Source of the DNA: an uncultured Eggerthellaceae bacterium | Lineage (GTDB): Bacteria > Actinomycetota > Coriobacteriia > Coriobacteriales > Eggerthellaceae | DNA: 64,000 bases | NCBI GenBank assembly: GCA_958452575.1 | Contig: CAUDUM010000001.1 | Coordinates: forward strand, 62,001-126,000 | Reading direction: 5' to 3' | Shown here: positions 33,914-42,223 of the stretch, piece after piece | How the letters are laid out: every line of letters begins with the position of its first letter | How positions within the stretch are numbered: the first letter of the stretch is position 1 | Notes under the pieces: generated by a model | What the model was told of the DNA's origin: nothing | The model's input: only the letters and a program-made list of their open reading frames with translations | Databases searched by the model: none | Position numbers and translations under genes: made by a program

Positions 33914-34701
33914 GCGTCGAGACTCGCATCGGTGCAGCGGAGCGTGCGGGCAGCTGTGTAGAAGAGCGTATAGGCGGTGCGGGGGAGCATGTCGACCGGG
34001 TGAAACGCCCAGATGAGGCGACGATCTCGATCATCATCCCGACTCTCGATGAGGCGCGCGTCATCGCCGCGCTGCTCGCCCAGCTTGAGCCCCTACGCGA
34101 CGGATGCGAGATCGTCTTCGTCGACGGCGGGTCCTCCGACGGGACCCGCGAGGCGATCTCGGATGCGGGGTTCCGGCTGATCGACGCGCCGCGTGGCCGC
34201 GGCGTCCAGCTCAACGTGGGTGCGCGCGCCTCAAGCGGGCAGATCCTGTTCTTCCTGCATGCCGACAGCACGCTGCCGCCCGACCCCCTTGGCGAGATCC
34301 GCCGGGCGATGCGCGGGCGCGGCGTGGGATGCTTCGGCGTGCGCTTCGAGCCTTCCAGCCCGCTGATGCTCTGCTGCCGACTTCTGTCCAATTTCCGCTG
34401 CTACGTGCGGCGGATCATGTTCGGAGACCAAGGCATTTTCATCGATCGCGATCTGTTCTTCGAAGTGGGCGGCTTCCCCGACCTGCCGCTCATGGAGGAT
34501 TACCAGTTCTCGCTCGACCTGCGTGCGCGGGGATTCCGCCCCGCGGCGACCCGCCGCAGGATCGCCACCTCCTCGCGACGTTACGGCACCACGCCCGTCT
34601 CGCGCGTCAAGACGATGATCCTCATGGGCCGCCTGCGCCGGATGTACCGCGAGGGCGCGCCCGTCGACGAGATCGCCCGCATCTACGGGCAGGCGCGCTG
34701 A
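33910..34701 (+). CDS. TIGR04283-family GT2 glycosyltransferase
   Basis: 263 residues. GT-A fold: ISIIIPTLDEARVI, then VFVDGGSSDGTRE, the DxD-like FFLHADSTLP, and the acceptor-side GDQGIFIDRDLFFEVGGFPDLPLMEDYQF. It transfers a sugar to an unidentified acceptor. The first ~35 residues before the domain are variable, so a later start is possible. The ATGA overlap with the TIGR04282 gene implies a coupled pair. A strong hairpin follows. Confidence 0.85.
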   Translation: MSVETRIGAAERAGSCVEERIGGAGEHVDRVKRPDEATISIIIPTLDEARVIAALLAQLEPLRDGCEIVFVDGGSSDGTREAISDAGFRLIDAPRGRGVQLNVGARASSGQILFFLHADSTLPPDPLGEIRRAMRGRGVGCFGVRFEPSSPLMLCCRLLSNFRCYVRRIMFGDQGIFIDRDLFFEVGGFPDLPLMEDYQFSLDLRARGFRPAATRRRIATSSRRYGTTPVSRVKTMILMGRLRRMYREGAPVDEIARIYGQAR

Positions 34702-34707
34702 AGCGCG

Positions 34708-34751
34708 AAGAGGGAGACGCGGAGGAGGGAATGCTCCGGCGTCTCCCTCTT
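34708..34751 (+). terminator. terminator after the glycosyltransferase pair
   Basis: AAGAGGGAGACGC and GCGTCTCCCTCTT, a perfect 13-bp stem enclosing a small inner hairpin (GGAGG...GCTCC); the short T-end also serves the convergent minus-strand operon. Confidence 0.75.
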
Positions 34752-34846
34752 GGATGCGCCGCCAGGGGAAGAGGCGGCGCGGAGAGTGTTTGTTCGGCAT
34801 GCGGCTGCGCGATCAGCGCCTTGCCGCCATGCCGCGCGGTGCCGCC

Positions 34847-35995
34847 TTACGCCTTGGGCAGCGCGTTGGCGATGAGCTCGTCGAGCTCATCGCCGGACAG
34901 GTCGTAGCCGTAGAACGTGGAGTAGTAGCTCTTCGTCACGTCGGCGATGCTGTCGTCGAACTTGTCGGGATACAGCAGGCGGGGCAGCCACTGCATGCCC
35001 ATGACCTGGTTGACCGTCGGCGGGCTGTTCAGCCAGTTGTACGGGGTGCCAGGGGCCTCGTAGTAGGTGCCGTTGTCGATGGCGGCGATGCCGTCCCATG
35101 CCGGGTCGTCGGCGACGGTGTCGTAGATGCTGCCGGAGGCGAACACGATGATGTCGGGGTTCCACAGCGCGATCTGCTCGAGGCTGGTCTCGCTGCCCAT
35201 GCCGGTGTTGCTGGGATTGTCCATGACGGCCAGGTTGTCGGCCACCAGGTCGACGACCTCGGCCTGCTGGGTGCCCTTGGCGATGACGTTGGTGCCGTCC
35301 TCGCCCATCAGGTACAGCACGTTGGCGCGCTCGTCGTCGGAGATGGTGCTCATCACGTCGACGACCTCGTCATAGGCGTTCTGACAGTACTCGGACAGCT
35401 CGTTGCCGCGCTCCTCCATGCCCAGAAGTTCGCCCAGCTTCTCGTAAGAGGCGCCGTAGTCGTCCATGTTGGTCTCGATGAACACGCAGGGGATGCCCAG
35501 CTCCTCCTGCAGCTGGTCCAGGCCGGAGGCCACATCGTCGTCCAGCACGCCGGTGTCGATGATCACCTGCGGGTCGGCCGCGGCGATAGCCTCTTTGTTC
35601 AGGTCGCCCTTGGCGCCGAAGATCGCTCCGAACACGGGCAGGTCGGACGTGTCGACGCCCAGGTACTTCTGCTGATCCTCGGAGAGCTCCTGCGACAGGC
35701 CGACCATCTTGTCAGGCGCCATGGTCAAAAGCACCTGGTTGGCGGTGTGGCCGGACGGGGCGATGCGGTCGATGACGGCGGGCACCTCCACGGTGCGGCC
35801 CGCTGAGTCGGTGAACTCGCGCGTGTCGCTGGCCTGGCTCGTCGCCTCGGTCTGCTCGCTCGATTGCTGGGATCCTTCATCGGATCCGCCTCCCGACGAG
35901 CAGCCGGTCGCCGCGAACGCCATGCCCAGGCACAGCGCCAGCACCGCCAGCACCGACGCGATGCGCGCGGCGCTCTTCTTCGGCAAAGCCTTCAT
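34847..35995 (-). CDS. periplasmic-binding-type lipoprotein of a FecCD/BtuCD-class importer
   Basis: 382 residues from ATG 35995 (AAGGAAGGG site); the ORF extends further but without a ribosome site. The signal peptide has lipobox ATGC, then a Gly/Ser/Gln linker and a type III binding-protein fold (REFTDSAGRTVEVPAVIDRIA; NPDIIVFASG). Last gene of a minus-strand operon behind permease and ATPase. The family binds ferric siderophores, heme, cobalamin or molybdate-like anions. The DUF364 gene upstream favours a metal or metal chelate. The ligand is not determined. Confidence 0.88.
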   Translation of the reverse strand: MKALPKKSAARIASVLAVLALCLGMAFAATGCSSGGGSDEGSQQSSEQTEATSQASDTREFTDSAGRTVEVPAVIDRIAPSGHTANQVLLTMAPDKMVGLSQELSEDQQKYLGVDTSDLPVFGAIFGAKGDLNKEAIAAADPQVIIDTGVLDDDVASGLDQLQEELGIPCVFIETNMDDYGASYEKLGELLGMEERGNELSEYCQNAYDEVVDVMSTISDDERANVLYLMGEDGTNVIAKGTQQAEVVDLVADNLAVMDNPSNTGMGSETSLEQIALWNPDIIVFASGSIYDTVADDPAWDGIAAIDNGTYYEAPGTPYNWLNSPPTVNQVMGMQWLPRLLYPDKFDDSIADVTKSYYSTFYGYDLSGDELDELIANALPKA

Positions 35996-36041
35996 GTTCC
36001 CTTCCTTTCCTTTCGTGCCCGCGGATCCTGCCGCAGGCGGG

Positions 36042-36824
36042 TTACCGTGCGATCTCATTGACAGGCACGCACACGCGCACCTTATCGCCGTAAAGTGAGT
36101 TCACCTCCACGTCCACCCCGTAGATGGCGCTCACCAGCTCCGCGGTGATGACGTCTTTGGGGTCGCCGTAGGCGAACACGCGCCCGTCGTTGATTACGAG
36201 GGTTTTGTCGGAATAGAGAAATGCCTGGTCGGGCTGGTGCGTCGACTGGACGATGGACAGGCCCTCGCGCGCCAGCTGCCGCACGCATGACAGCACGCGC
36301 ACGGTGTTGCCGTAGTCAAGCGCGCTCGTCGGCTCGTCCATGATGATGGTGCGCGCGTTCTGGGCGAGCGCGCGGGCGATGAGTACGAGCTGCTGCTCGC
36401 CGCCCGAGATCTGCGTGTAGGTGCGATGTGCCAGATGCTCGATCCCGATGCGCTCGAGCGCCGCGTAGGCCCGCTCGATATGGCGCGGCCCGGGGGAGCG
36501 CAGCATGCCCAAGTCGGTGCCCGTGCTCATAAGCACGACGTCGAGTACCTCGTAGTCGTACACCGGGGCATGCGACTGGGGGATGTAGGATATCTCGCGG
36601 GCGCGCTGCTTGATAGAGAGGGTCTTCATGTCCTTGCCGTTGACGACGATGCTGCCCGTGTAGCGCGGGTTCAGCCCCAGGATGCAGCGGAACAGGGTGG
36701 ATTTGCCCACGCCGTTGGGGCCGAGCACGTTCACCAGCGTGCCGTCGGGGATGGAGATGTCGATGTCGTGCAGCACCTCGTGGCGGCCGTACGAGAACGA
36801 CAGGCCCTTGATGTCGATGCTCAT
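36042..36824 (-). CDS. FecE/BtuD-class ABC ATPase
   Basis: 260 residues. Walker A GPNGVGKST near residue 35, Q-loop in YIPQSHAP, signature ISGGEQQLVLIARAL, Walker B TIIMDEPTSALD, H-loop STHQPDQA. It drives the adjacent FecCD permease (three bases away) and binding lipoprotein. The C-terminal ~40 residues (ELVSAIYGVDVEVNS) match the siderophore/B12 ATPase subgroup. Confidence 0.9.
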   Translation of the reverse strand: MSIDIKGLSFSYGRHEVLHDIDISIPDGTLVNVLGPNGVGKSTLFRCILGLNPRYTGSIVVNGKDMKTLSIKQRAREISYIPQSHAPVYDYEVLDVVLMSTGTDLGMLRSPGPRHIERAYAALERIGIEHLAHRTYTQISGGEQQLVLIARALAQNARTIIMDEPTSALDYGNTVRVLSCVRQLAREGLSIVQSTHQPDQAFLYSDKTLVINDGRVFAYGDPKDVITAELVSAIYGVDVEVNSLYGDKVRVCVPVNEIAR

Positions 36825-36827
36825 CGG

Positions 36828-37919
36828 CTACACCTTCTTCTTCCTCGTGATCAGGTACAGGAAGAACGGCGCGCCCACGAAGGCGGTGAGGATGCCGATG
36901 GGGATCTCGGAGGTGGCGGCCATGCGGGCCACGTCGTCGACGATGAGCAGGAAGCTGGCGCCCAGAAGCATGCTGGTGGGGATGAGCTTGCGGTAGTCGC
37001 TGCCCACCATCATGCGGCATAGATGGGGGATGACCAGGCCCACCCAGCCGATCATGCCGGTGACCGACACGCTGGCGGCCGTGCACAGCGTGGCGGCCAG
37101 GATGATGAGAAGCCGCAGCCGCTTGGCGTTGACGCCCATGGTGGCGGCCTCGTCGTCGCCCATCGTCAGGATGTTGATGCGCCAGCGCAGTGCGAACAGC
37201 ACGACGATGCCCATCGCCATGGGAACGAAGGCGAGCGCGATGTCGGACATCTTGGCGCTGTTGAGGCTGCCCATCAGCCAGTAGGTGATCTCCGCAAGGT
37301 CGTCGTCGGGATCGGCGACCAGCTTGGTGAACGACACGCAGGCCGAGAACAGGCTGCTGATCATCGTGCCCGCGAGCACGGTCACCAGGATGCGGTTGCC
37401 CTTGGCCCGCGCGCTCACCAGCAGCACCAAAAGCACGCTGGCGATGGACACGACGAAGGCGTTGAGCGTGATCCCCAGGGCGCTGAACCCCCATAGGATG
37501 GCCAGCGAGGCGCCGAACGCCGCGCCTTGCGAGGCGCCCAGGATGTCGGGGGAGACCAGCGGGTTTTGGAATGTCCCCTGAAACGCCGCGCCGGCGGTAG
37601 CAAGACAGCAACCCACCAGGATCGCCAGCACGATGCGCGGCAGGCGCACGTTGAAGAACAGGGTGGCCTGCTGGTCGGTCCAGGTTTGCGGCAGGTCGAC
37701 GCCGGGGATGGCGTCGATGAGCATCATCAGCGCCTGGCCCGGCTCGATGGGGTAGCGCCCCAGCATCAGCGATACGCAGACAGTGAGCACGAGGAAGACC
37801 GCCAGACCGATGATCACGGCGATGGCGCGGCGCGTCGCGGCGCTGGGTCCGATCGCGGAGGCGGGACGATCCGTGTCCGGCGCCCCGCCTCCTGCGACGA
37901 TGTTCTTCTCGACTGCCAT
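36828..37919 (-). CDS. FecCD/BtuC-family permease
   Basis: 363 residues, about ten helices. FecCD features are RLPRIVLAILVGCCLATAGAAFQGTFQNPL, the GWVGLVIPHLCRMMVG coupling motif and the C-terminal IPIGILTAFVGAPFFLYLI. It forms a homodimeric channel. First gene of the ABC set and 97 bp downstream of the DUF364 gene on the same strand, with an AT-rich spacer carrying GATTATCC-like repeats. Confidence 0.9.
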   Translation of the reverse strand: MAVEKNIVAGGGAPDTDRPASAIGPSAATRRAIAVIIGLAVFLVLTVCVSLMLGRYPIEPGQALMMLIDAIPGVDLPQTWTDQQATLFFNVRLPRIVLAILVGCCLATAGAAFQGTFQNPLVSPDILGASQGAAFGASLAILWGFSALGITLNAFVVSIASVLLVLLVSARAKGNRILVTVLAGTMISSLFSACVSFTKLVADPDDDLAEITYWLMGSLNSAKMSDIALAFVPMAMGIVVLFALRWRINILTMGDDEAATMGVNAKRLRLLIILAATLCTAASVSVTGMIGWVGLVIPHLCRMMVGSDYRKLIPTSMLLGASFLLIVDDVARMAATSEIPIGILTAFVGAPFFLYLITRKKKV

Positions 37920-38016
37920 AATCTCCTAAAGGAAATATACGAGAACGTGAATAATACGCGTCCCAGTATATCCCAAATCGACGATATGCAATCGAGAATT
38001 ATCCTGAAACGAGCAG

Positions 38017-38883
38017 TTATTTCCGCGCGAGCGAAAGCATCTGGATGGCCTCGCCGAAGAGCTTGCCGGCGCCGTTCTTAACGGCGAAGCGGGTTTTTTC
38101 CGGATCTCCCACAACGCTTCCCGAAAGCATGTCGACGCCCCATTTGAACAGGAACGGAGACATGACCACGCTCGGTCCCACCATGATCGTGCGGGCGTTA
38201 GCGGTAAGGTCGAGCAGGCGCGGCGCGGTTTTGTTGATGATGGTCACGCCCGTGATGAACGCGAAATCGGTGCCGGGCATCACGTACTCGCAAGCGGGAT
38301 CGGGCGTGTCGTCCTCAGAGGACACGTTGCGCTCGAGCACGGTGAGGTTGGCGTATTCCTTGATGCGGTCGACATGGGGGAAGTGCCCGACGACGGTGAC
38401 GTTCTGGCGGCGGCCCTCCTGCTGCTCGGCGGCTTGGACGCGCGGGCGCCACATCTCGAACGCATCGAGCTTGCGGATCGTGCCGTCGGGCAGCTCGACG
38501 GGCGCGTCGTACACGGCGCCGAGCGGATCGAGCAGCTCGGGGCGCGTATACCAGGCGTTGAGGGCTGCCACTCCCAGCGTCGCCTCGTTGAAGTTCCATG
38601 ATTTGGACAGCTCCGCCACCTCGCGCAGCTCCATGCCGCGCAAATCGAGCGTGAACCGGCGCGGAGCTCCGCCCGAGCAGGTGAAGCTCACGCCCATGCC
38701 GCATTCGGCCTCCAGGTAGCTCCAGTGCGTGCCCAGGCAGTAGTCGACGACGCGTACGCCATCGGGAATGCCGCCGATCAGGTGGTTGTAGAACTTCCAC
38801 GGCGTGCTCTTGTCGTCGGTGCCGGGAAACGAGATCGACGTGTTCTCGGGATGGTCGGCGCGGCAGTGGTTGTGGCAGCCCAT
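38017..38883 (-). CDS. DUF364/DUF4213 putative heavy-metal chelation protein
   Basis: 288 residues. The N-terminal DUF4213-like part (~30-120: GTHWSYLEAECGMGVSFTC, SKSWNFNEATLGVAALNAW) is followed by a PF04016-type domain (~155-285: VGHFPHVDRI, YVMPGTDFAFITGVTIINKTAPRLLDL, VGPSVVMSPFLF). The family often sits beside iron or molybdenum importers. The N-terminal MGCHNHCRADH could bind metal. It leads the minus-strand operon with the FecCD importer and is divergent from an NTPase gene. Confidence 0.82.
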   Translation of the reverse strand: MGCHNHCRADHPENTSISFPGTDDKSTPWKFYNHLIGGIPDGVRVVDYCLGTHWSYLEAECGMGVSFTCSGGAPRRFTLDLRGMELREVAELSKSWNFNEATLGVAALNAWYTRPELLDPLGAVYDAPVELPDGTIRKLDAFEMWRPRVQAAEQQEGRRQNVTVVGHFPHVDRIKEYANLTVLERNVSSEDDTPDPACEYVMPGTDFAFITGVTIINKTAPRLLDLTANARTIMVGPSVVMSPFLFKWGVDMLSGSVVGDPEKTRFAVKNGAGKLFGEAIQMLSLARK

Positions 38884-38959
38884 GGTGCTTTTCCTTTCTC
38901 GCGCCCGCTCGGCGCGCTTATCCGACGATTATCCGCAAACGGAAATCTAGTGAAAAAAG

Positions 38960-38965
38960 TATAAT
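38960..38965 (+). promoter_or_regulatory. consensus -10 box for the NTPase gene
   Basis: TATAAT in an AT-rich stretch of the 120-bp divergent promoter region; the ATG at 39004 lies 38 bases downstream. Confidence 0.5.
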
Positions 38966-39003
38966 GCATGGAGAGGAATGAAGGTTCGAGGAAAGGTCGG
39001 GGA

Positions 39004-39642
39004 ATGCTGTTCGTTTTGACGGGGGGCATCCAAACGGGTAAGACGCGTTGGCTGGGACGCTTTGTCGAGGGGCTCGAGGCTGACGGTGTGCGCTGTGCGG
39101 GCGTGGTGGCTCCGGGCGTGTGGCGCGAGCGGAGGCGCGGGGCGGAGCTGTCGGCGGGGGAGCTCGCCGTCGGATCGCGCGCGGAGTCCGAGTACGAGAA
39201 GCTCGGCATCGACAACGTTCTGCTCCCCGGAGGCGAACGCGTCCCGTTCGCGCGCCGCGTCGACCTGGCGTGCCAGGCAGGCGCCTACAACAGCCGGAGC
39301 CAGTCGGCGCGGGCGGGCCTCGGCTGGGCGATCGACGATGCCGCCATCGCGTGCGTGAACGCGCATTTCCGGAAGCTTGCCGACGCCTGCCAGAACGCCG
39401 CCTCTCTGTTGATCGTTGACGAGCTGGGTCGGCTCGAGCTGATGCGGGGCGAGGGCCTCGTCGAAGCGATGGCGTTGCTCGACCGCGGTCCGACCAGGGC
39501 TTTCCCGCACGCGCTCGTTGTCGTGCGCGAAGATCTGCTGCCCCTTGCCCGCGGGCGTCTCGCTTTCGTTTGGGGAGCGCCGGTGCCCATCCATCCCGAC
39601 GATGCGGGCGTCGACCGGGTGCGCGCGGTTCTTGGCGTGTGA
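39004..39642 (+). CDS. THEP1-like nucleoside-triphosphatase / nucleotide-kinase-related protein
   Basis: 212 residues. P-loop GGIQTGKTRWL at the N-terminus and Walker B-like LLIVDELGRLELM, the pattern of the THEP1 NTPase family. The biological role of the family is unsettled. ATG 39004 has a GGTCGGGG site. It is divergent from the DUF364/FecCD operon, and such NTPases recur near metal-cofactor genes, so a shared role is plausible but inferred. Confidence 0.75.
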   Translation: MLFVLTGGIQTGKTRWLGRFVEGLEADGVRCAGVVAPGVWRERRRGAELSAGELAVGSRAESEYEKLGIDNVLLPGGERVPFARRVDLACQAGAYNSRSQSARAGLGWAIDDAAIACVNAHFRKLADACQNAASLLIVDELGRLELMRGEGLVEAMALLDRGPTRAFPHALVVVREDLLPLARGRLAFVWGAPVPIHPDDAGVDRVRAVLGV

Positions 39643-39732
39643 TGCATGGCGAGATCTTGGGGGAGACGCTTTTAGAACGCTTGCCCAACGCTTGCCCAAC
39701 GCTCTGCCGACTGCATCCTCTACGCGAAAAAA

Positions 39733-39917
39733 GTCGCATTCTCCGTATTTCATCCAAACTCGCGAGTATTGGGATAAAATCTCGCGATTGTGACAACGGG
39801 AGGCCTGAAACTGGATGAAATCCGGCGGATGCGACGATAATCAGGGCTCGATATGGTCGCATTCGACGAATATCATCCAAGTTGGAGAAAATCGGGATAG
39901 AATCCGGCGGATGCGAC
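39733..39917. repeat. cluster of five 23-bp half-sites forming 62-bp palindromes
   Basis: Half-site consensus GTCGCATyCnCCGnATTTCA plus TCC. Plus-orientation copies start at 39733 and 39856; minus-orientation copies end at 39794, 39835 and 39917. Two complete 62-bp palindromes (39733-39794, 39856-39917) flank a lone inverted half-site. The surrounding gap (39643-39957) has no gene; it also has a short CGCTTGCCCAA tandem at about 39680-39700. Confidence 0.7.
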
Positions 39918-39957
39918 GATCGTCGCTTGCGGTGCATGGCCCGCTTTCGCTTTGCGC

Positions 39958-39970
39958 TACAATGATCCGC
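39958..39970 (+). promoter_or_regulatory. -10 box placed for leaderless fumarase mRNA
   Basis: TACAAT (39958-39963), then 7 bases to ATG 39971; the same geometry as at 9590. No ribosome site is seen. Confidence 0.5.
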
Positions 39971-41425
39971 ATGGATACCATCATCACCAAAGAGGCGGTG
40001 GCGACCGCCGTATATCAAGCGATTCCGCACCTGGCCTGCGAGCTTCCTGCCGACATCCTGGCGGGGCTTGCGGCTGCGCTCGAGCGTGAGGAGGCACCGC
40101 GCGGGCGCGCCGTCCTGTCCCAGCTCGTCGAGAACGCGCGGATCGCACGCACCGATCACGTGCCCATCTGCCAGGACACCGGCACGGTATGGGCGAGCTT
40201 GGAGGTCGGCCCCGGCGTGCTCGTGCCCGCCGACGTGTTCGCTGGCGTCGACGATGCCGTGGCCCGCGCCTACGACGAGGCGCGGCTGCGCAAGTCGGTC
40301 GTGCGCGACGCGATCCTCGACCGCGCCAACACCGGCGACAACACCCCCGCGTTCTGCGATATCCACCCGGTCGACGAGCCGGGTGTCGCCCGCCTGCGCA
40401 TCATGTTGAAAGGCGGTGGCTCGGACAACGCCAGCCGCGTGATCATGCTTCCCCCCGGTGCGGGGCGTGCCGGCATCGTCGAGGAGGTCGTGCGCTGCGT
40501 GCGCGAGAAGGGCGCCAACGCCTGCCCGCCGCTCGTGATCGGCGTGGGCATCGGCGGCACGTTCGACAAGGTCGCGGGCCTCGCCAAGCGCGCCCTGATG
40601 TGTCCGATCGACGAGCCCGCCGAAGACGAGGGCGCTCGCGAACTTGAGCAGGAGCTGCTCGCTGCCGTCAACGAGTCGGGTGTGGGGCCGGGCGGCCTGG
40701 GCGGCGCCACCGCCGCGCTCGCCGTGCGCGTGGCCACCGCGCCCTGCCACATCGCCGCGCTTCCGCTCGCGATCAACATGGGGTGCTCGGCGATGCGCAG
40801 GATGACGATCGACTTGGTTGCCCAACCCGGGGGAGCCGCCGCTGACGGGGCAGAGGGGTCATCCTGCGAGGGGGGTGGATTGGGGGATTCCGCTCCCATC
40901 CGCCTGACGCTGCCGCTCGATCGCGCACAGGTGCGCGATCTCAAGGCCGGTCAGGCGTGCCTGCTCACGGGTCCGATGTACACGCTGCGCGACGCGGGGC
41001 ATATCCGCCTTATGGAGGAGCTCGCCGAAAACGGCGGCAAGCTGCCCTACGGCCTTGACGGCCAGGCGATCTTCTACGCCGGCCCCACTCCGTCCGCGGC
41101 GGGGCGCCCGTTCGGCGCCGTCGGGCCGACCACGGCGTCGCGCATGGACTTTGCCGCTCCGGCGCTCCATCGGGCGGGCATCGCCGCGACGGTGGGCAAG
41201 GGCCATCGAAGCGCCGAAGTGCGCGCTGCCTGCGCCGAGACGGATTCCGTTTATTTCGTGGCATGCGGCGGGGCTGCGGCCCTGCTCGCGCGCTGCGTGG
41301 CATCATCGGAGACGGTGGCGTACGCCGATCTGGGCACCGAGGCCCTGCGGCGCATCGAGGTCGTCGATTTTCCGGTGTTCGTGGGCGTGGACGCATCCGG
41401 AAACGATGTCTACGAGCTCGTCTAG
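39971..41425 (+). CDS. class I fumarate hydratase, alpha and beta parts fused
   Basis: About 484 residues. The N-terminal alpha part (~1-285) has CQDTGTV, DIHPVDEPG, the iron-sulfur region and GGTFDKVAGLAKRAL. The C-terminal beta part (~305-484) has GPMYTLRDAGHIRL, FYAGPTPSA and GPTTASRMD. It interconverts fumarate and malate with a [4Fe-4S] cluster. Many anaerobes keep the two parts as separate genes; here they are joined by a Gly/Ala-rich linker (GGAAADGAEGSSCEGGG). ATG 39962 overlaps the -10 box, so 39971 is the likelier start. Confidence 0.92.
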   Translation: MDTIITKEAVATAVYQAIPHLACELPADILAGLAAALEREEAPRGRAVLSQLVENARIARTDHVPICQDTGTVWASLEVGPGVLVPADVFAGVDDAVARAYDEARLRKSVVRDAILDRANTGDNTPAFCDIHPVDEPGVARLRIMLKGGGSDNASRVIMLPPGAGRAGIVEEVVRCVREKGANACPPLVIGVGIGGTFDKVAGLAKRALMCPIDEPAEDEGARELEQELLAAVNESGVGPGGLGGATAALAVRVATAPCHIAALPLAINMGCSAMRRMTIDLVAQPGGAAADGAEGSSCEGGGLGDSAPIRLTLPLDRAQVRDLKAGQACLLTGPMYTLRDAGHIRLMEELAENGGKLPYGLDGQAIFYAGPTPSAAGRPFGAVGPTTASRMDFAAPALHRAGIAATVGKGHRSAEVRAACAETDSVYFVACGGAAALLARCVASSETVAYADLGTEALRRIEVVDFPVFVGVDASGNDVYELV

Positions 41426-41467
41426 CGCGCACCGTTGCTACGCTTCATCGATTGCGAAAGAGGGACC

Positions 41468-42220
41468 GTGGATCACGGCATCGACAACATAGCGGCATCC
41501 CGTCGCGGGACGTTCATCACCTTCGAGGGCGGTGACGGCGCGGGCAAGTCCACGCACATCCGCTTTTTATCCGAGGCGTTGCACGCCCGCGGCTACGAGG
41601 TCGTGAGCCTGCGCGAGCCGGGCGGCACGCGCATCGGCGAGAAGCTGCGCCGCGTGCTGCTGGATCCGAGCAATGACGATCTGTCCGACCAAGCCGAGCT
41701 GCTCGTGTTCGAGGCGGCGCGCGCCCAGATCGTCGCCGAGGTCATCAAGCCCGCGCTCGACCGCGGAGCGGTGGTGCTGTGCGACCGGTTCACCGATTCG
41801 ACGGTCGCCTACCAGGCGTTCGGGCGTGGCCTGTCGCTCGATTTCGTGCGCCGCGCCAACGAGTTCGCCTGTCAGGGCATCGTTCCCGATCGCACGATCC
41901 TTTTGACGGCGGGCGGGTCGTCTGCCAGCATCAAGCGCGCCACGCGCCGCGGCGCCGACCGCATGGAGCGCAGCGGGCAGGAGTTCTTCGAGCGCGTCGC
42001 CGCCGGCTTCAAGGATGCCGCCGATCGCGATCCTGGCCGCATCCGCGTGGTGGAAAGCTCGGGCAAGCGCGCTGACACGGCGCGCGCGGTGTTCAAAGAG
42101 CTTTCGGACCTTTTCCCCTGGATGGCCGATGAGGCGCAGTGCGATGACGCGTTCTTCGCGCTGATCAACCGCCGTCCCCAGGGGCGCGCCGCCAAACGCG
42201 ATGCGAAGCGAGAGGCGTAG
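41468..42220 (+). CDS. tmk: thymidylate kinase
   Basis: About 250 residues from GTG 41468 (GAAAGAGGGA site). P-loop FEGGDGAGKST, DR motif LCDRFTDSTVAYQ, and LREPGGTRIGEKLR. It phosphorylates dTMP made by ThyX. The C-terminus extends ~30 residues past the usual end with a basic tail (RRPQGRAAKRDAKREA). It heads the conserved tmk-holB-PSP1 block; holB begins four bases after its stop. Confidence 0.94.
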   Translation: MDHGIDNIAASRRGTFITFEGGDGAGKSTHIRFLSEALHARGYEVVSLREPGGTRIGEKLRRVLLDPSNDDLSDQAELLVFEAARAQIVAEVIKPALDRGAVVLCDRFTDSTVAYQAFGRGLSLDFVRRANEFACQGIVPDRTILLTAGGSSASIKRATRRGADRMERSGQEFFERVAAGFKDAADRDPGRIRVVESSGKRADTARAVFKELSDLFPWMADEAQCDDAFFALINRRPQGRAAKRDAKREA

Positions 42221-42223
42221 GAG

